Shown: positions 37,309 through 46,922, counted from the first letter of the stretch. The stretch is DNA of 64,000 bases from SXXZ01 sp041177965 (GCA_041177965.1 JBEGWF010000012.1:5318-69317); one strand, 5' to 3'. A program made the numbers and translations. The notes: generated by a model from the letters alone, not told the origin.

Positions 37309-39057
37309 ATGGACAAGGAAGAGGTGGCGGCGGTGCTCTCCGAGATCGGGACGCTGCTGGAACTCAAGGGCGAGAACCCGTTCAAGACCCGCGCCTACCA
37401 CAACGCGGCCCGGGTGCTGGAGGGCTTGACCGAGCCGCTCGAGAAGATCGTGGCCGAGAATCGACTCGGTGAACTGAAGGGCTTCGGCGAGGCCCTGCAG
37501 GACAAGGTCACCCGTCTGGTGACCACCGGCAGGCTCCCCTACCACGACGAACTCAAGGCTTCCCTGCCCCCCGGTCTGCCAGCCCTGCTGGAGATCCAGG
37601 GATTGGGGCCCAAGAAGGTCAAGCGGCTGCACGACGAGCTGGGCATCGACTCGGTGGAGAAGCTCGAGGCGGCTTGCAAGGCCGACGCCATCGCCGCCCT
37701 CGAGGGATTCGGGGAGAAATCCCAGGCGAAGATCCTCGAGGCCATCGCCTTCCGCCGTCAGTTCGCCTCCCGTCACCGGCTCATCGATGCCCTGGTCTGC
37801 GCCGAGCCGATCCTGGAATCGCTCCGGGGGCACCCCGACGTGCTCCGCTGCTCCACCGCCGGGAGCCTGCGTCGATGGAAGGAAGTGATCGGTGACATCG
37901 ATTTCCTGGTCTCCTCGCGGCAACCGGCGGCGGTGATCGGCTTCTTCGTGGAGCAACCCGGCGTGCGGACCGTGCTGGCCCAGGGCGACACCAAGGCGAG
38001 CGTCCTTCTGGAGGGGGGCATCCAGGCCGACCTCCGGGTCGTGGCCGACGAGGAATACCCCTTCGCCCTCGCCTACTTCACCGGCTCCAAGGAGCACAAC
38101 ATCGTGATGCGGCAGCGGGCCATCGCCCGCGGCCTGAGGCTGAACGAGTACGGCCTCTTCCGCGGCTCCGAGGAGACCCGAGACCCGGCCCTCCGCGTGG
38201 CCTGCCGCGAGGAGCGCGACATCTTCGAGCACCTCGGGCTCCGGTACGTGCCGCCGGAATTGCGGGAGGACCACGGCGAATTCACCGCCGCCGAATCGGG
38301 CGTGCTGCCCCGCCTGATCGAATGGACCGATCTCCGCGGGTCCCTGCACAACCACTCCAACTGGTCGGATGGGCGCGACTCCCTGGAAGCGATCGCGGCG
38401 CACGCCCACGAACTGGGCCTCGACTACTGGGCCATCACCGACCACTCCCGGGCCTCGTTCCAGGCCAACGGCCTCGACACCCGGAGACTGGAGGAGCAGA
38501 TCGAGGCCGTCCGGAAGGTCAACGCCTCCTACGCGGCCGAGGGCAGCCCGTTCCGACTGCTCACCGGCACCGAGGTCGACATCCTCAAGGAGGGGCTCGA
38601 TTTCGACGACGCGCTCCTGGCCCGCCTCGACGTGGTGGTCGCCAGCCTGCACGTGCCCTCGAGCGACGCCGCCGAGAACACCCGACGCCTGATCCGCGCC
38701 GCGGAGAACCCGCAGGTGCACATGCTGGGCCACCTGTCGGGCCGGCTGCTTCTCGAGCGGGAGGCCTACCGGCTGGACATCCCCGCGGTCCTGAAGGCCT
38801 GCGCCGACACCGGGACCTGGATCGAGCTCAACGCCAGCCCCTACCGGTTCGACCTCGACTGGCGACTGTGGCGGCAGGCCAAGGAGCTGGGGGTGAAGTG
38901 CGCGATCAACTGCGACGCGCACCGGTTGGATCACTTCGGGTTCCTGCGACTCGGTGCCGGCATCGCCCGCAAGGGCTGGCTGACCCGGGGCGACGTGATC
39001 AACACCCTGCCGCTCCCGGAGTTGATGACCGCGCTGCGCCGCAAACGCGCCGGCTAG
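37309..39057 (+). CDS. polX: Family X DNA polymerase with PHP domain (PolX)
   Basis: A 582-residue repair polymerase. An N-terminal 8-kDa-like domain with helix-hairpin-helix motifs (LGELKGFGEALQDKV; IQGLGPKKVKRLHDELGI) is followed by the palm with GSLRRWKEVIGDIDFLV, holding two catalytic Asp residues, and a third in IQADLRV. From about residue 345 a C-terminal PHP phosphoesterase domain begins (LHNHSNWSDG, ITDHSRASFQANGL, GTEVDIL, LGHLSGR, NCDAHRLDHFG); all metal-binding His/Asp positions look intact. Bacterial PolX enzymes fill short gaps and have PHP-dependent 3'-5' nuclease activity. Length and order are standard. Confidence 0.94.
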   Translation: MDKEEVAAVLSEIGTLLELKGENPFKTRAYHNAARVLEGLTEPLEKIVAENRLGELKGFGEALQDKVTRLVTTGRLPYHDELKASLPPGLPALLEIQGLGPKKVKRLHDELGIDSVEKLEAACKADAIAALEGFGEKSQAKILEAIAFRRQFASRHRLIDALVCAEPILESLRGHPDVLRCSTAGSLRRWKEVIGDIDFLVSSRQPAAVIGFFVEQPGVRTVLAQGDTKASVLLEGGIQADLRVVADEEYPFALAYFTGSKEHNIVMRQRAIARGLRLNEYGLFRGSEETRDPALRVACREERDIFEHLGLRYVPPELREDHGEFTAAESGVLPRLIEWTDLRGSLHNHSNWSDGRDSLEAIAAHAHELGLDYWAITDHSRASFQANGLDTRRLEEQIEAVRKVNASYAAEGSPFRLLTGTEVDILKEGLDFDDALLARLDVVVASLHVPSSDAAENTRRLIRAAENPQVHMLGHLSGRLLLEREAYRLDIPAVLKACADTGTWIELNASPYRFDLDWRLWRQAKELGVKCAINCDAHRLDHFGFLRLGAGIARKGWLTRGDVINTLPLPELMTALRRKRAG

Positions 39058-39088
39058 GCACCGCGGGCCCCATGGTGCTCAACACCCA

Positions 39089-40279
39089 TCACTTCCGGGG
39101 AACCGGCCCGAGGATGCGCACCTCGAAGGGAGACAGTGCGGGCATCCATCCGTCCGCATCCACGGCGGTCTCCTCGCCGGAGCGGACATCGGGAAGCCGG
39201 ACCTCCGACCACTTCGTGTCGGTCAGTCGCAGTTGCTGGATGCGCTCGGTGGTGTTGACGAGGACCCAGTAATCGCCGGGGGCCACGAATCCGTTGCCCT
39301 GCTCCACCCGGTTCACCGACCAGAGGACCGGCGGCTCCAGGGCCTCGTTGCGCCGATCGGTCATCATCTCGGAACGCGGGGGCCTCTGGGACGAGGCGGG
39401 AGCCGCAAAGACGGGCTCCCAGCGCCGCACCTCCTCCACCACGCGGGTCAGCGCGCGCCAGGTCTCGGGATGGCGGGGCATCTCCCAGGTGCCGTCGCGA
39501 TAGGGATAGTAGAGCACCCCGTCGGCGCCGAGGATCCGGGCGCCCCAGGTCATGCTGCGCAATTCGTCCTCGGTGGGCGGCCTGGGCGAGAACGGGGGGG
39601 GGAACGGCTCGCTGGCCTGATAGGCGCCCCAGTCCATGGACTGGATCACGGCGTAGAATCGCTTGCCCCCGACACGGGCCGCGGTGGCCCCATGCCTCAT
39701 GTGCTGGAAGAAGGCGGGGACGGGAATCCATCCGACCGGGTAGAAATCGACCATCAGCACGTCGGCCGTGTGGAACTTTGCGAGATTCCAGCCGCGGGCG
39801 ACCACCAGGGCCGTCGGTTTCCGGGCTCCGGCCGACTTCACGATGTCCCGGGCCTGTTCGACCTGTTCGGGGGGGACTTCGTTCAGGTCGGGCTCGTCGA
39901 TGAGGTACCAGCCCGCCAGGGCCGGATGGCGATCCCACCGACGGACGGTCTCGCGGACCTTGGCGGCGTCGAATCCGGGGCCCGCCGAGCCGCCCGGGGA
40001 GGCGATCACGCCCAGTCCCAACCGCGCCGCGGCATCCATGTACTCGGGATCGAGCCCGCCCATCACCAGCGAGAAACCGGCCGCCTGCACCTCCCGCAGG
40101 TCCGCGACCCCTGGAACCCCGTAGATGCCGACCGGAAACCGGGACGGCGCGGATGCCGATGCCAGGGGCGTCTCGGATCGTGGGGCGCCCAGGCACCCGG
40201 CCAGCAGGGCGGAAAGAAGGAGTCCGCCCCATCGGGCCCCGGTCCGGGAGGTTCGGCGGGATGCGGTCGCGGTCGTCAT
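39089..40279 (-). CDS. Lipoprotein with glycoside-hydrolase-like TIM barrel
   Basis: A 396-residue predicted lipoprotein (WGGLLLSALLAGC, lipobox LLAGC at about residues 25-29). The mature part resembles a (beta/alpha)8 barrel: FPVGIYGVPGVADLREVQAAG at strand 1, AGWYLIDEPDLNEVPPEQ with an acidic pair in a position typical of a catalytic acid, VLMVDFYPVGWI, WGARILGADGVLYYPY. A C-terminal beta domain (YWVLVNTTERIQQLRL, PFEVRILGPVPRK) resembles the one found after such barrels. Substrate is unknown. Its ATG overlaps the PfkB gene stop by 4 bp, so the two are probably co-transcribed; frames open upstream to 41377 are not coding. Confidence 0.72.
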   Translation of the reverse strand: MTTATASRRTSRTGARWGGLLLSALLAGCLGAPRSETPLASASAPSRFPVGIYGVPGVADLREVQAAGFSLVMGGLDPEYMDAAARLGLGVIASPGGSAGPGFDAAKVRETVRRWDRHPALAGWYLIDEPDLNEVPPEQVEQARDIVKSAGARKPTALVVARGWNLAKFHTADVLMVDFYPVGWIPVPAFFQHMRHGATAARVGGKRFYAVIQSMDWGAYQASEPFPPPFSPRPPTEDELRSMTWGARILGADGVLYYPYRDGTWEMPRHPETWRALTRVVEEVRRWEPVFAAPASSQRPPRSEMMTDRRNEALEPPVLWSVNRVEQGNGFVAPGDYWVLVNTTERIQQLRLTDTKWSEVRLPDVRSGEETAVDADGWMPALSPFEVRILGPVPRK

Positions 40280-41346
40280 GGGGAAAGCGGTTCGTCCGTC
40301 GTGGCTCGGACGGCGAAGACCCTCTCGCGGATCTGCTCCACCGAAGCCGTGCCGGTGGTGCCGAGTTGATGGATCACGCAATGCGCGGCGGCCATGGCCA
40401 GTTGCATGGCCTCGGGCAGATCGGCCCCGGCGGCCAATGCGGCGGTGAGGTTGGCACTCACGGAGTCTCCGGCTCCCACCACGTCGATGGGCCCACGGAC
40501 CGGATGGGCGGGCACATGGGCGACGGCTCCCTCGGCCGAAGCCCCGATCATCCCGCGCTCGGCCAGGGTGATGAACACCGGCCGTCCCGAACCCATGGCC
40601 ATCGACCGTGCCGCCGAGACCACCGACGGAAGGTCGCCCAGACTGCGTCCGGTCAGGCGCGCCAGTTCGGCCGCGTTCATCTTCCAGTGCGCCGCGGGCC
40701 ACCCCTCGAGACCACGCCGACTGTCGGCCACGATGGGCAAATGGGGCACCGATGAGGAGAGGCGGCCGAGCCGTTCGCGCACCCGCTCGGTCACCACGCC
40801 GGTCTCCGCGATGTCCACCTGGTCCATGACCATCCAGGCATCCGCGCCGGCGGGGTCGGTGGCGACCCGGTCCATCGCGGCGATCACGGCCTCCTGGGCA
40901 TCGGCCGGGGTCGGCGTGAAGTTCTTGAGGTCGAGGCGGCTCAACTCCTCCGGAGGGAGTCCGGGGCGGTGCAGGAGGGGTTTGGTGTAGGTGAAGGTCT
41001 GGCGTCCGGGAACGGCCACGAACCCGGAGAGGTCGACTCCTCGACGGGCCGCGAGCGCACGTTGCAATTCGAAGCCTTCGCCGTCGTCGCCCCGGATTCC
41101 GAGGCAACGGATGGTGCCGACCCCGAGGGCCACCAGATTGTTCAGGATGGTGCCCGCGGCCCCGGGAAGGCAGCGGACCCCGGTGATGTTGTGGACAGGC
41201 AGGCCGGTTTCGATGGAGGTCTCGGACCGGGCCGGATCGATGTCGAAATAACGGTCGAGGCAGAAGTCTCCGAGCAACGCCAATCGAAGGCCTGGATAAC
41301 GCCCGGTGATCGCCTCGAATCGTTCCGGGGTCATTCCTGGCTTCAT
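40276..41346 (-). CDS. PfkB-family carbohydrate kinase (RfaE/HldE-like)
   Basis: Ribokinase-like kinase of 356 residues. The N-terminal LRLALLGDFCLDRYFDID and the glycine pair in CLPGAAGTILNNLVALG match the PfkB signature, and the C-terminal GAGDSVSANLTAAL (about 287-300) holds the catalytic Asp and anion hole. The start DxxLDRY pattern is closest to heptose-7-phosphate kinases (RfaE/HldE N-domain), but the substrate is not proven, and no nucleotidyltransferase domain is fused. Overlaps the downstream lipoprotein gene by 4 bp. A Met at 41334 is an alternative start. Confidence 0.82.
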   Translation of the reverse strand: MKPGMTPERFEAITGRYPGLRLALLGDFCLDRYFDIDPARSETSIETGLPVHNITGVRCLPGAAGTILNNLVALGVGTIRCLGIRGDDGEGFELQRALAARRGVDLSGFVAVPGRQTFTYTKPLLHRPGLPPEELSRLDLKNFTPTPADAQEAVIAAMDRVATDPAGADAWMVMDQVDIAETGVVTERVRERLGRLSSSVPHLPIVADSRRGLEGWPAAHWKMNAAELARLTGRSLGDLPSVVSAARSMAMGSGRPVFITLAERGMIGASAEGAVAHVPAHPVRGPIDVVGAGDSVSANLTAALAAGADLPEAMQLAMAAAHCVIHQLGTTGTASVEQIRERVFAVRATTDEPLSP

Positions 41347-41401
41347 GACGGGGTTGTTCGTGGGGGACGATGGGCACCCGAGTCCGGGAGGCGGATGGCG
41401 C

Positions 41402-42277
41402 CTAGTCCTTGAAGATCAACTCGCCGTCGTGACGGGTGACTCCCCGGAAGGCCTCGAGGAGCTTGCCGGTGATCGGACCGGGCTTGCCATTGCCGATCAC
41501 GCGCCCGTCGACCTTGACCACGGGGACCATCTCGGCCGCGGTACCGGTGAGGAACATCTCGTCGGCGGTGTACAGGTCGTACCGGGTGAGGTTGGGCTCG
41601 GCGACCTCGATGCCCATGTTCCGGGCGCAATCGATGACCGTGTTGCGCGTGATGCCGTAGAGGGCGCCCGCGCTGAGCGGCGGGGTGTAGAGCCTGCCCT
41701 TCTGGACGATGAAGATGTTGTCGCCCGTGCACTCGGCCACATAGCCCTCGGTGTTGAGCATGATGGCCTCCTCGACACCGATCAGGTTGGCCTCGATGCG
41801 GGCCAGGATGTTGTTGAGGTAGTTGAGCGACTTGATGGCCGGATTCACCGAATTGACCAGCATGCGGGTGGTCGGGACGGTGGCGATGGTCATGCCGTCG
41901 CGGTACACCGACTCCGGGTAGAGCTGGATCGTCGCCGCGATGACGATCACCGACGGCTTCGGGCAACGGCGCGGATCGAGACCGAGGGTGCCCTTGCCCC
42001 GGGTCACGATCAGGCGGATGTACCCCTCTCGCAGACCATTGGCCCGACAGGTCTCGAGGCAGGCCTCCATCATCTGTTCCGGCGTCATCGGGATCTCGAG
42101 CAGGATCGCCTTGGCCGACCAGTAGAGACGCTCGATGTGCTCCCGCAGCTTGAAGATGCGGTTGTGGTACATGCGGATGCCCTCGAAGACACCGTCGCCA
42201 TAGAGCAGACCGTGATCGAAGACGCTGATGGTGGCGTCGGCTTCGTCGCGCAGTTGACCGTCGATGTAGACCTTCAT
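41402..42277 (-). CDS. ilvE: Branched-chain amino acid aminotransferase (class IV PLP)
   Basis: Fold type IV aminotransferase that makes or degrades Val, Leu and Ile with 2-oxoglutarate. Conserved parts are MKVYIDGQL at the start, ISVFDHGLLYGDGVFEGIR at 17-35, catalytic Lys149 (IKSLNYLNNILAR), Glu in LNTEGYVAECTGDN, and TADEMFLTGTAAEMVPV. Length 291 residues is normal for the short bacterial branch. An upstream in-frame Met at 42352 would add 25 non-conserved residues and is not used. Together with ilvB this is the second branched-chain gene here, but they are 25 kb apart. D-amino-acid aminotransferase is a less likely alternative. Confidence 0.88.
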   Translation of the reverse strand: MKVYIDGQLRDEADATISVFDHGLLYGDGVFEGIRMYHNRIFKLREHIERLYWSAKAILLEIPMTPEQMMEACLETCRANGLREGYIRLIVTRGKGTLGLDPRRCPKPSVIVIAATIQLYPESVYRDGMTIATVPTTRMLVNSVNPAIKSLNYLNNILARIEANLIGVEEAIMLNTEGYVAECTGDNIFIVQKGRLYTPPLSAGALYGITRNTVIDCARNMGIEVAEPNLTRYDLYTADEMFLTGTAAEMVPVVKVDGRVIGNGKPGPITGKLLEAFRGVTRHDGELIFKD

Positions 42278-42409
42278 TGAATGTTGCGGCGCCGACGCTA
42301 CGTGAGGGTCACCGGCGGCCGCAAGCGCCTCCGAGGCCCGGACGGGAATCATCGGACGCCTCCCGGAGCCCCGGGAAGCCTCATCGGCGGGGCGTCATCC
42401 GGAGAGGCG

Positions 42410-42964
42410 TCAGCGGTAGACCGTGACGGCCAACACGGAGATCAGCGCTCCCCAGACCACCCCGGCGAGCCCGAGCAGACGGACCCGCCCCTCGGACCCG
42501 GCGCACCAGGCCAGCCCATCACGGACCCTCCACGGCGACAGCGCGACCCAGATGGCCAGCGTCACCCAGACGTACATCCACACCGTGACCAGATGCCTCC
42601 AGGGGCTCGGATGCCAGCGCTGGGCATCGAGGACGACGTCGGCGACCAGGCAAGCGACGATGGCCGCTCCCCGCACCGACAGATAATCGCGGACCACGAA
42701 GCAACTGGCGACGCCGATGGCGATCACCCCGCCCAGGAGGAACGGCCGGAACGTGGCGAAATCCGAGATCTCGGAATTCTGGAGGTTCTGCTCGAACCAG
42801 ACGCTGCCCAGCAGCATGAGAACGACCCCGATGGGGGTGTTGCGATGGAATCGCTGCAGCCAAGCGGCACAGGCGCCCGGGCGGAACAGGGGCCACAGGT
42901 GGCCCAACAGGCACCCCAGGCCGAGCACCAGGGCCGCCTGCGACAGGGTCAGCGAAAGCTTCAT
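42410..42964 (-). CDS. Hypothetical polytopic membrane protein
   Basis: A 184-residue protein with about six hydrophobic segments (near residues 5-25, 40-57, 70-92, 97-112, 122-140 and 160-180). There are short polar loops and no signal peptide or recognised catalytic motif. Only conserved-looking feature is SVWFEQNLQNSEISDFA between segments 2 and 3. No family recognised. Same strand as the next gene downstream in the reading direction, ilvE, but separated from it by 132 bp. Confidence 0.7.
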   Translation of the reverse strand: MKLSLTLSQAALVLGLGCLLGHLWPLFRPGACAAWLQRFHRNTPIGVVLMLLGSVWFEQNLQNSEISDFATFRPFLLGGVIAIGVASCFVVRDYLSVRGAAIVACLVADVVLDAQRWHPSPWRHLVTVWMYVWVTLAIWVALSPWRVRDGLAWCAGSEGRVRLLGLAGVVWGALISVLAVTVYR

Positions 42965-43033
42965 CGACGAATGGGCGGAGAGAATCAGGCAACCCGCGCC
43001 CAAGGCGAGGGCAAAGAATGACCCTCGATGGGC

Positions 43034-43942
43034 TCAGTCCAGGAACGGCCGCATCTCCTCGAGCATCTGCGGCACGCGCACGAAGGGATCGTCCTTGAAC
43101 TCGTACTCGAGGGCCACGAACCCCTGGTATCCGGCATCCCTGAGGATCTTGAACGTGCGGGCGTAATCGGCCTTCTCGACCGCGGACTTGCCGCCCACGT
43201 GGACCTTGCCCTTGAACTGGACGTTCACGGCCCACGGCGCGCACAGGGCCAGTTCGCGGTAGGGGTCGGTGGAATAGAAATTGCCGGTGTCGAGGTTGAT
43301 GCCCACCCAGGGGCTCTGGACCGCCTTCACGATCTCGATGAGCGATTCGGCCCGGCGCACGATGCCCCCGTGGTTCTCGACCCCGAGGAAGATCCCCGCC
43401 TTGCCCGCCGCCTCCCCGCATTCCTCCAGGGCCGCGATGGTCAGCTTGGCCGCCTCGGCCTCGGAGGTGCCGTGGGTTCCCCCGGCGAACACGCGGATGT
43501 GCGGAGCCCCCAGGATGGCCGCCTTGCGGATCCACTCCTTCACCGAGGCGATCTCGGCGGACCGCTTCTCGCCGGGCGGGTGGCAGAAGTCGTTGCCGAC
43601 GGCGGTGCCGCTGACGGTGACACCCCGCAGGTGGGCATGGCGGCGGACCTCGAGCAGGTGGGCGTCGGTCACCTTCTCCGGAAAATAGTAGCTGGTCAGT
43701 TCGGCCCCGCCGCAACCGTGGTCGGCGCAGTAGTCGACGAAGCGCTTCATGTCCATGCGGGCCTGCGAACCATCCTTGCCCGGCTTGAACTGGTCACCGA
43801 ACGAATAGGCCGCCAACGACAACCTCAACCGGGGCCTCGACGATCGGACGAAGGGTTCGACCGCGCCCGAAGGAAGCGTCGCAAGCCCTCCCAGGGTTGC
43901 GGATGCGACCAGGAACCGGCGGCGACTCAACTCGGTGGACAT
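43034..43942 (-). CDS. Tat-exported sugar phosphate isomerase/epimerase family protein
   Basis: A 302-residue TIM-barrel (xylose-isomerase-like, AP endonuclease 2 family) protein. The N-terminus has a twin-arginine signal (SRRRFLVASATLGGLAT). The barrel shows LSLAAYSFGDQF, ELTSYYFPE, HIRVFAGGTHG, GIFLGVENHGGI, GINLDTGNF and FVALEYEF; the Glu, Asp and His residues at strand ends are those that bind the divalent metal. Exported members with a Tat signal are characteristic of Planctomycetes and Verrucomicrobia; substrate unknown. It is divergent from the next lipoprotein gene. The start at 43942 (MSTELSRRRF) is chosen because it puts the RR motif at the right place. Confidence 0.86.
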   Translation of the reverse strand: MSTELSRRRFLVASATLGGLATLPSGAVEPFVRSSRPRLRLSLAAYSFGDQFKPGKDGSQARMDMKRFVDYCADHGCGGAELTSYYFPEKVTDAHLLEVRRHAHLRGVTVSGTAVGNDFCHPPGEKRSAEIASVKEWIRKAAILGAPHIRVFAGGTHGTSEAEAAKLTIAALEECGEAAGKAGIFLGVENHGGIVRRAESLIEIVKAVQSPWVGINLDTGNFYSTDPYRELALCAPWAVNVQFKGKVHVGGKSAVEKADYARTFKILRDAGYQGFVALEYEFKDDPFVRVPQMLEEMRPFLD

Positions 43943-44085
43943 GGACAAGGACGCTAAGGACACCCCCCGGGGGCCGCAAGGACACTGTCGGCGTCCATGC
44001 CGTCGCCCGGACGCATCCGGGGGGAGCCGCGACGCGATCGCCACCGCGGTGTTGTCCCCGGCCCGTTCCTCCGCAACATTGGGGC

Positions 44086-44592
44086 ATGGATCCTCGACGA
44101 CCCTCCGGAGGAGGCCGCCGCTTCCCAAGAGCGGCGATCCTGCCAGTCCTGGGATCGCTGCTCGCGGCCGGTTGCACCCCGGAATCGCCCCCTCCGACCG
44201 CGGAAGAGACGCGCAAAGTGCTTCAGGAGGCCGGCGAGCGCCTTCAAGAGGGAGCCTCGTCGGCCGCGGCGGCGGCCCGTGAGACCGCCCGCGAGGCCAC
44301 GCAGACGGCGGAGGTCCTGGCCCGACGCGCCGCCGATGAAACCCGTCGTGCGGCAGAGACCGCGGCCCGCAGCGAGACGGCACAACGGCTCAAGGTGGCC
44401 GGCACCAATGCCTGGCAACAGGTCCGCACCCAGGCCCAGGCGGGGGTCGCCATGGCGCGGACCCGGGCCGAACTGGCGGCCAAAGAGGCCGCGGAATTGG
44501 CCGCCCAGGCGACCCGGAAGGCCGAGGAGCAGGCCCGGCGGATCGCCGACAAGGCCCGGGAAACCCTCGGCGAATCCCCGCGCAAGCCATGA
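44086..44592 (+). CDS. Ala-rich coiled-coil lipoprotein
   Basis: A 168-residue predicted lipoprotein (AILPVLGSLLAAGC, Cys at about residue 31). The mature chain is nearly all Ala, Arg, Glu, Lys, Gln and Thr in a continuous amphipathic helix from about 45 to 160 (for example ARETAREATQTAEVLARRAADE), suggesting a long coiled coil or periplasm-spanning helix anchored in a membrane. It lies 66 bp before the peptide-ABC ATPase pair. No function assigned. Confidence 0.68.
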   Translation: MDPRRPSGGGRRFPRAAILPVLGSLLAAGCTPESPPPTAEETRKVLQEAGERLQEGASSAAAAARETAREATQTAEVLARRAADETRRAAETAARSETAQRLKVAGTNAWQQVRTQAQAGVAMARTRAELAAKEAAELAAQATRKAEEQARRIADKARETLGESPRKP

Positions 44593-44658
44593 CCCGACCC
44601 GAGACCCCCGGCACCTCCGACGGGCGGCCCCTCGATGCCGATCCTCGCCCCGAAACCC

Positions 44659-45606
44659 ATGCCACTGCTTGAGATCCGCAACCTCCGCATCGGCTTCGGT
44701 GACCTTCGGGCCGTCGACGAGGTCTCGCTATCGATCGAGGCCGGCGAGACCTACTGCCTGGTGGGCGAGAGCGGTTGCGGCAAGAGCCTCACGGCCCTGA
44801 GCATCGCCCGGTTGCTGCCCACCCCGCCGGCGAACCCTCCCGGCGGCGAAATCCTCGTCGGGGGCCGGGATGTCCTGAGGATGCCTCCCGGCGAGTTGCA
44901 GGATCTCCGCGGAGGCACCGTCGGTTACGTCTTCCAGGAGCCCGGTGCGGCCCTGAATCCGGTGATGCGCATCGGGAGGCAGATCCGGGAATGCCTCGCG
45001 AGACACCGCCCGGACGACGCCCACGACGGTGAGGTGATCCGGCTGCTGGGTCTGGTGGGCATCCCGGCGCCCGAATCGCGACTCCGGGCCCATCCCCACG
45101 AACTTTCCGGCGGCCTGCAGCAACGGGTGATGATCGCCATGGGGCTGGCCGCACGTCCCAGGCTTCTGGTCGCGGACGAGCCGACCACAGCCCTCGATGT
45201 CACCGTCCAGGCCCAGATCCTCGAATTGCTCAAGGACCTCCAACGACGAACGGGCATGGCCCTGCTGCTCATCACCCACAATCTGGGGATCGTGGGCGAA
45301 GTCGGCGACCGGGTGGGCGTCATGTACGCCGGGCACCTCGTCGAGGAGGGACCGGTCCAGGACATCCTTCGGCATCCCCGCCACCCCTACACCCGCGCCC
45401 TCCTTCGATCGATGCCGCAACCGGGACGTCCGGGCGAGCGACTCGCCGGGATCCCCGGGAGCGTTCCCGGACCCGGCCAATGGCCGAGCGGATGCCGCTT
45501 TTCTACCCGCTGCCCGATGGCCCGACCCGAATGCTTCACCGAACCTCCCCGCTGGGAAACGATCACCGACTCCCACCTTGTCCGATGTCCCCACACCGGG
45601 ACCTGA
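44659..45606 (+). CDS. Oligopeptide/dipeptide ABC transporter ATPase, OppD/DppD type
   Basis: ATPase of the peptide/nickel import group. Walker A GESGCGKS at 36-43, Q-loop FQEPGAALNP, signature LSGGLQQRV, Walker B LLVADEPTTALDVT, and switch LLITHNLGIV. The C-terminal oligopeptide-binding extension with Cys-rich CRFSTRCPMARPECF is present, as in OppD. ATG 44659 (MPLLEIRNLR) is used; ATG 44635 is possible. The paired OppF-type ATPase starts 7 nt after the stop. No permease or substrate-binding protein gene is in view, so the importer must draw on genes elsewhere. Confidence 0.92.
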   Translation: MPLLEIRNLRIGFGDLRAVDEVSLSIEAGETYCLVGESGCGKSLTALSIARLLPTPPANPPGGEILVGGRDVLRMPPGELQDLRGGTVGYVFQEPGAALNPVMRIGRQIRECLARHRPDDAHDGEVIRLLGLVGIPAPESRLRAHPHELSGGLQQRVMIAMGLAARPRLLVADEPTTALDVTVQAQILELLKDLQRRTGMALLLITHNLGIVGEVGDRVGVMYAGHLVEEGPVQDILRHPRHPYTRALLRSMPQPGRPGERLAGIPGSVPGPGQWPSGCRFSTRCPMARPECFTEPPRWETITDSHLVRCPHTGT

Positions 45607-45613
45607 CCCCACG

Positions 45614-46588
45614 ATGGATCCCCTTCCCCTGCTCCAGGTCGAGGACCTCCGGGTCCATTTTCTGGTCCAGAACGGACTCCTTTCCGGGACGCGGGATTTC
45701 GTGCGAGCGGTCGATGGGGTGAGCCTGCACCTGGGGCGGGGTGAAACGCTGGGGATCCTGGGCGAGAGCGGTTGCGGCAAGACGACCCTGGGGCGGGCGA
45801 CGATCCGCCTCGGACCGATCGACTCGGGCACCGTCCGGTTCGACGGCACCGACATCACCCGTCTCGAAGGTCGGGAACTGCGGCGATGCAGGCGCCATTT
45901 CCAGATGATCTTCCAGGATCCCCTCGGGTCCCTGAACCCACGCCTGAGCGTCGGGCGGATCCTGGGTGAACCGGTCGAAGTCCACCGCCTCGCACCGGAT
46001 CGCGCGGCCGTCGGGCTCAGGGTCCGCGAACTCCTGGAATGCGTGGGCCTGGACCCCTCGCATGCGGACCGCTTCCCGCATGAATTCAGCGGTGGCCAAC
46101 GCCAGAGGATCGGCATCGCCCGGGCGCTGGCGGCGGAACCCCGGCTCATCGTCTGCGATGAACCGGTCAGCGCCCTCGATGTGAGCGTTCAGGCGCAGAT
46201 CATCAACCTGCTGCAGGACCTCCAGCGGGATCGGGGCCTCTCGTACCTCTTCATCTCCCACGATCTCGCGGTCGTCGAGCATCTCGCGCACCGCATCCTC
46301 GTGATGTACCTCGGACGGGTCGTCGAGGAGGCGCCGGCGTCGGCGCTCTGCCGGACCCCCCTTCATCCCTACACCCAGGCGCTGGTCTCGGCCGTTCCGG
46401 TGATCGATCCGTCCAGGTCGCGGCGCCGCATCGTGCTTTCAGGAGAGGCGCCCTCGCCCATCCATCCGCCCTCGGGTTGCCCGTTCAGGACACGATGTCC
46501 GGTCGCCGAGACGCGTTGCCGGGTCGAGACTCCGGAGCTGCGGGACCTCGGCGAAGGTCGTCGGGTCGCCTGCCATCGGGTGCCTTAG
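45614..46588 (+). CDS. Oligopeptide/dipeptide ABC transporter ATPase, OppF/DppF type
   Basis: Second ATPase of the pair, 324 residues. Walker A GESGCGKT at 50-57, Q-loop FQDPLGSLNPRLSVG, signature FSGGQRQRIGIARAL, Walker B RLIVCDEPVSALDVS, and switch LFISHDLAVV. The C-terminal CPFRTRCPVAETRC matches the Cys cluster of the OppD/F family. The typical OppF N-terminal insert FLVQNGLLSGTRDFVRAVDGV is seen. Seven nt from the previous gene and probably translated with it. Confidence 0.93.
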   Translation: MDPLPLLQVEDLRVHFLVQNGLLSGTRDFVRAVDGVSLHLGRGETLGILGESGCGKTTLGRATIRLGPIDSGTVRFDGTDITRLEGRELRRCRRHFQMIFQDPLGSLNPRLSVGRILGEPVEVHRLAPDRAAVGLRVRELLECVGLDPSHADRFPHEFSGGQRQRIGIARALAAEPRLIVCDEPVSALDVSVQAQIINLLQDLQRDRGLSYLFISHDLAVVEHLAHRILVMYLGRVVEEAPASALCRTPLHPYTQALVSAVPVIDPSRSRRRIVLSGEAPSPIHPPSGCPFRTRCPVAETRCRVETPELRDLGEGRRVACHRVP

Positions 46589-46922
46589 CCGGAACGAGGC
46601 GGTCGGGAGGCCAGAAATGGCGTGGCGGATTCGTTCGCCCGCCGAGACGAGGGCTCGGATCGCACCCGATGGGAGGCCCGTCACGAGCGGACAACGAAGC
46701 TCTTGCGGAAGAAGACGCAGGCGGCACTACGGATTCGACGGGCTCGTTCCGGCTCGGGGCTCGATCTGGAAGGCGCATCCGCCGGGAACACCCCGTCCCC
46801 TCCGGCGCGAACGCCCTGGCGGACGCATTCCACCCCTCCGGCCCGGCATCCCGCCCCGGAATTCCGGCGATCGGCCCCAAAGCCGCGGATGCAAAACGAA
46901 CTTTCGGAATAATCCGGCCCCG
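46589..46922. other. Intergenic region before the beta-barrel gene
   Basis: About 330 bases with no convincing gene. Short overlapping open frames are present on both strands but read as Arg/Pro/Gly-rich shadow sequence. I see no terminator for the ABC pair and no clear promoter, only an AT-richer patch (CTTTCGGAATAAT) close to the next start that could hold a -10. Confidence 0.4.
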
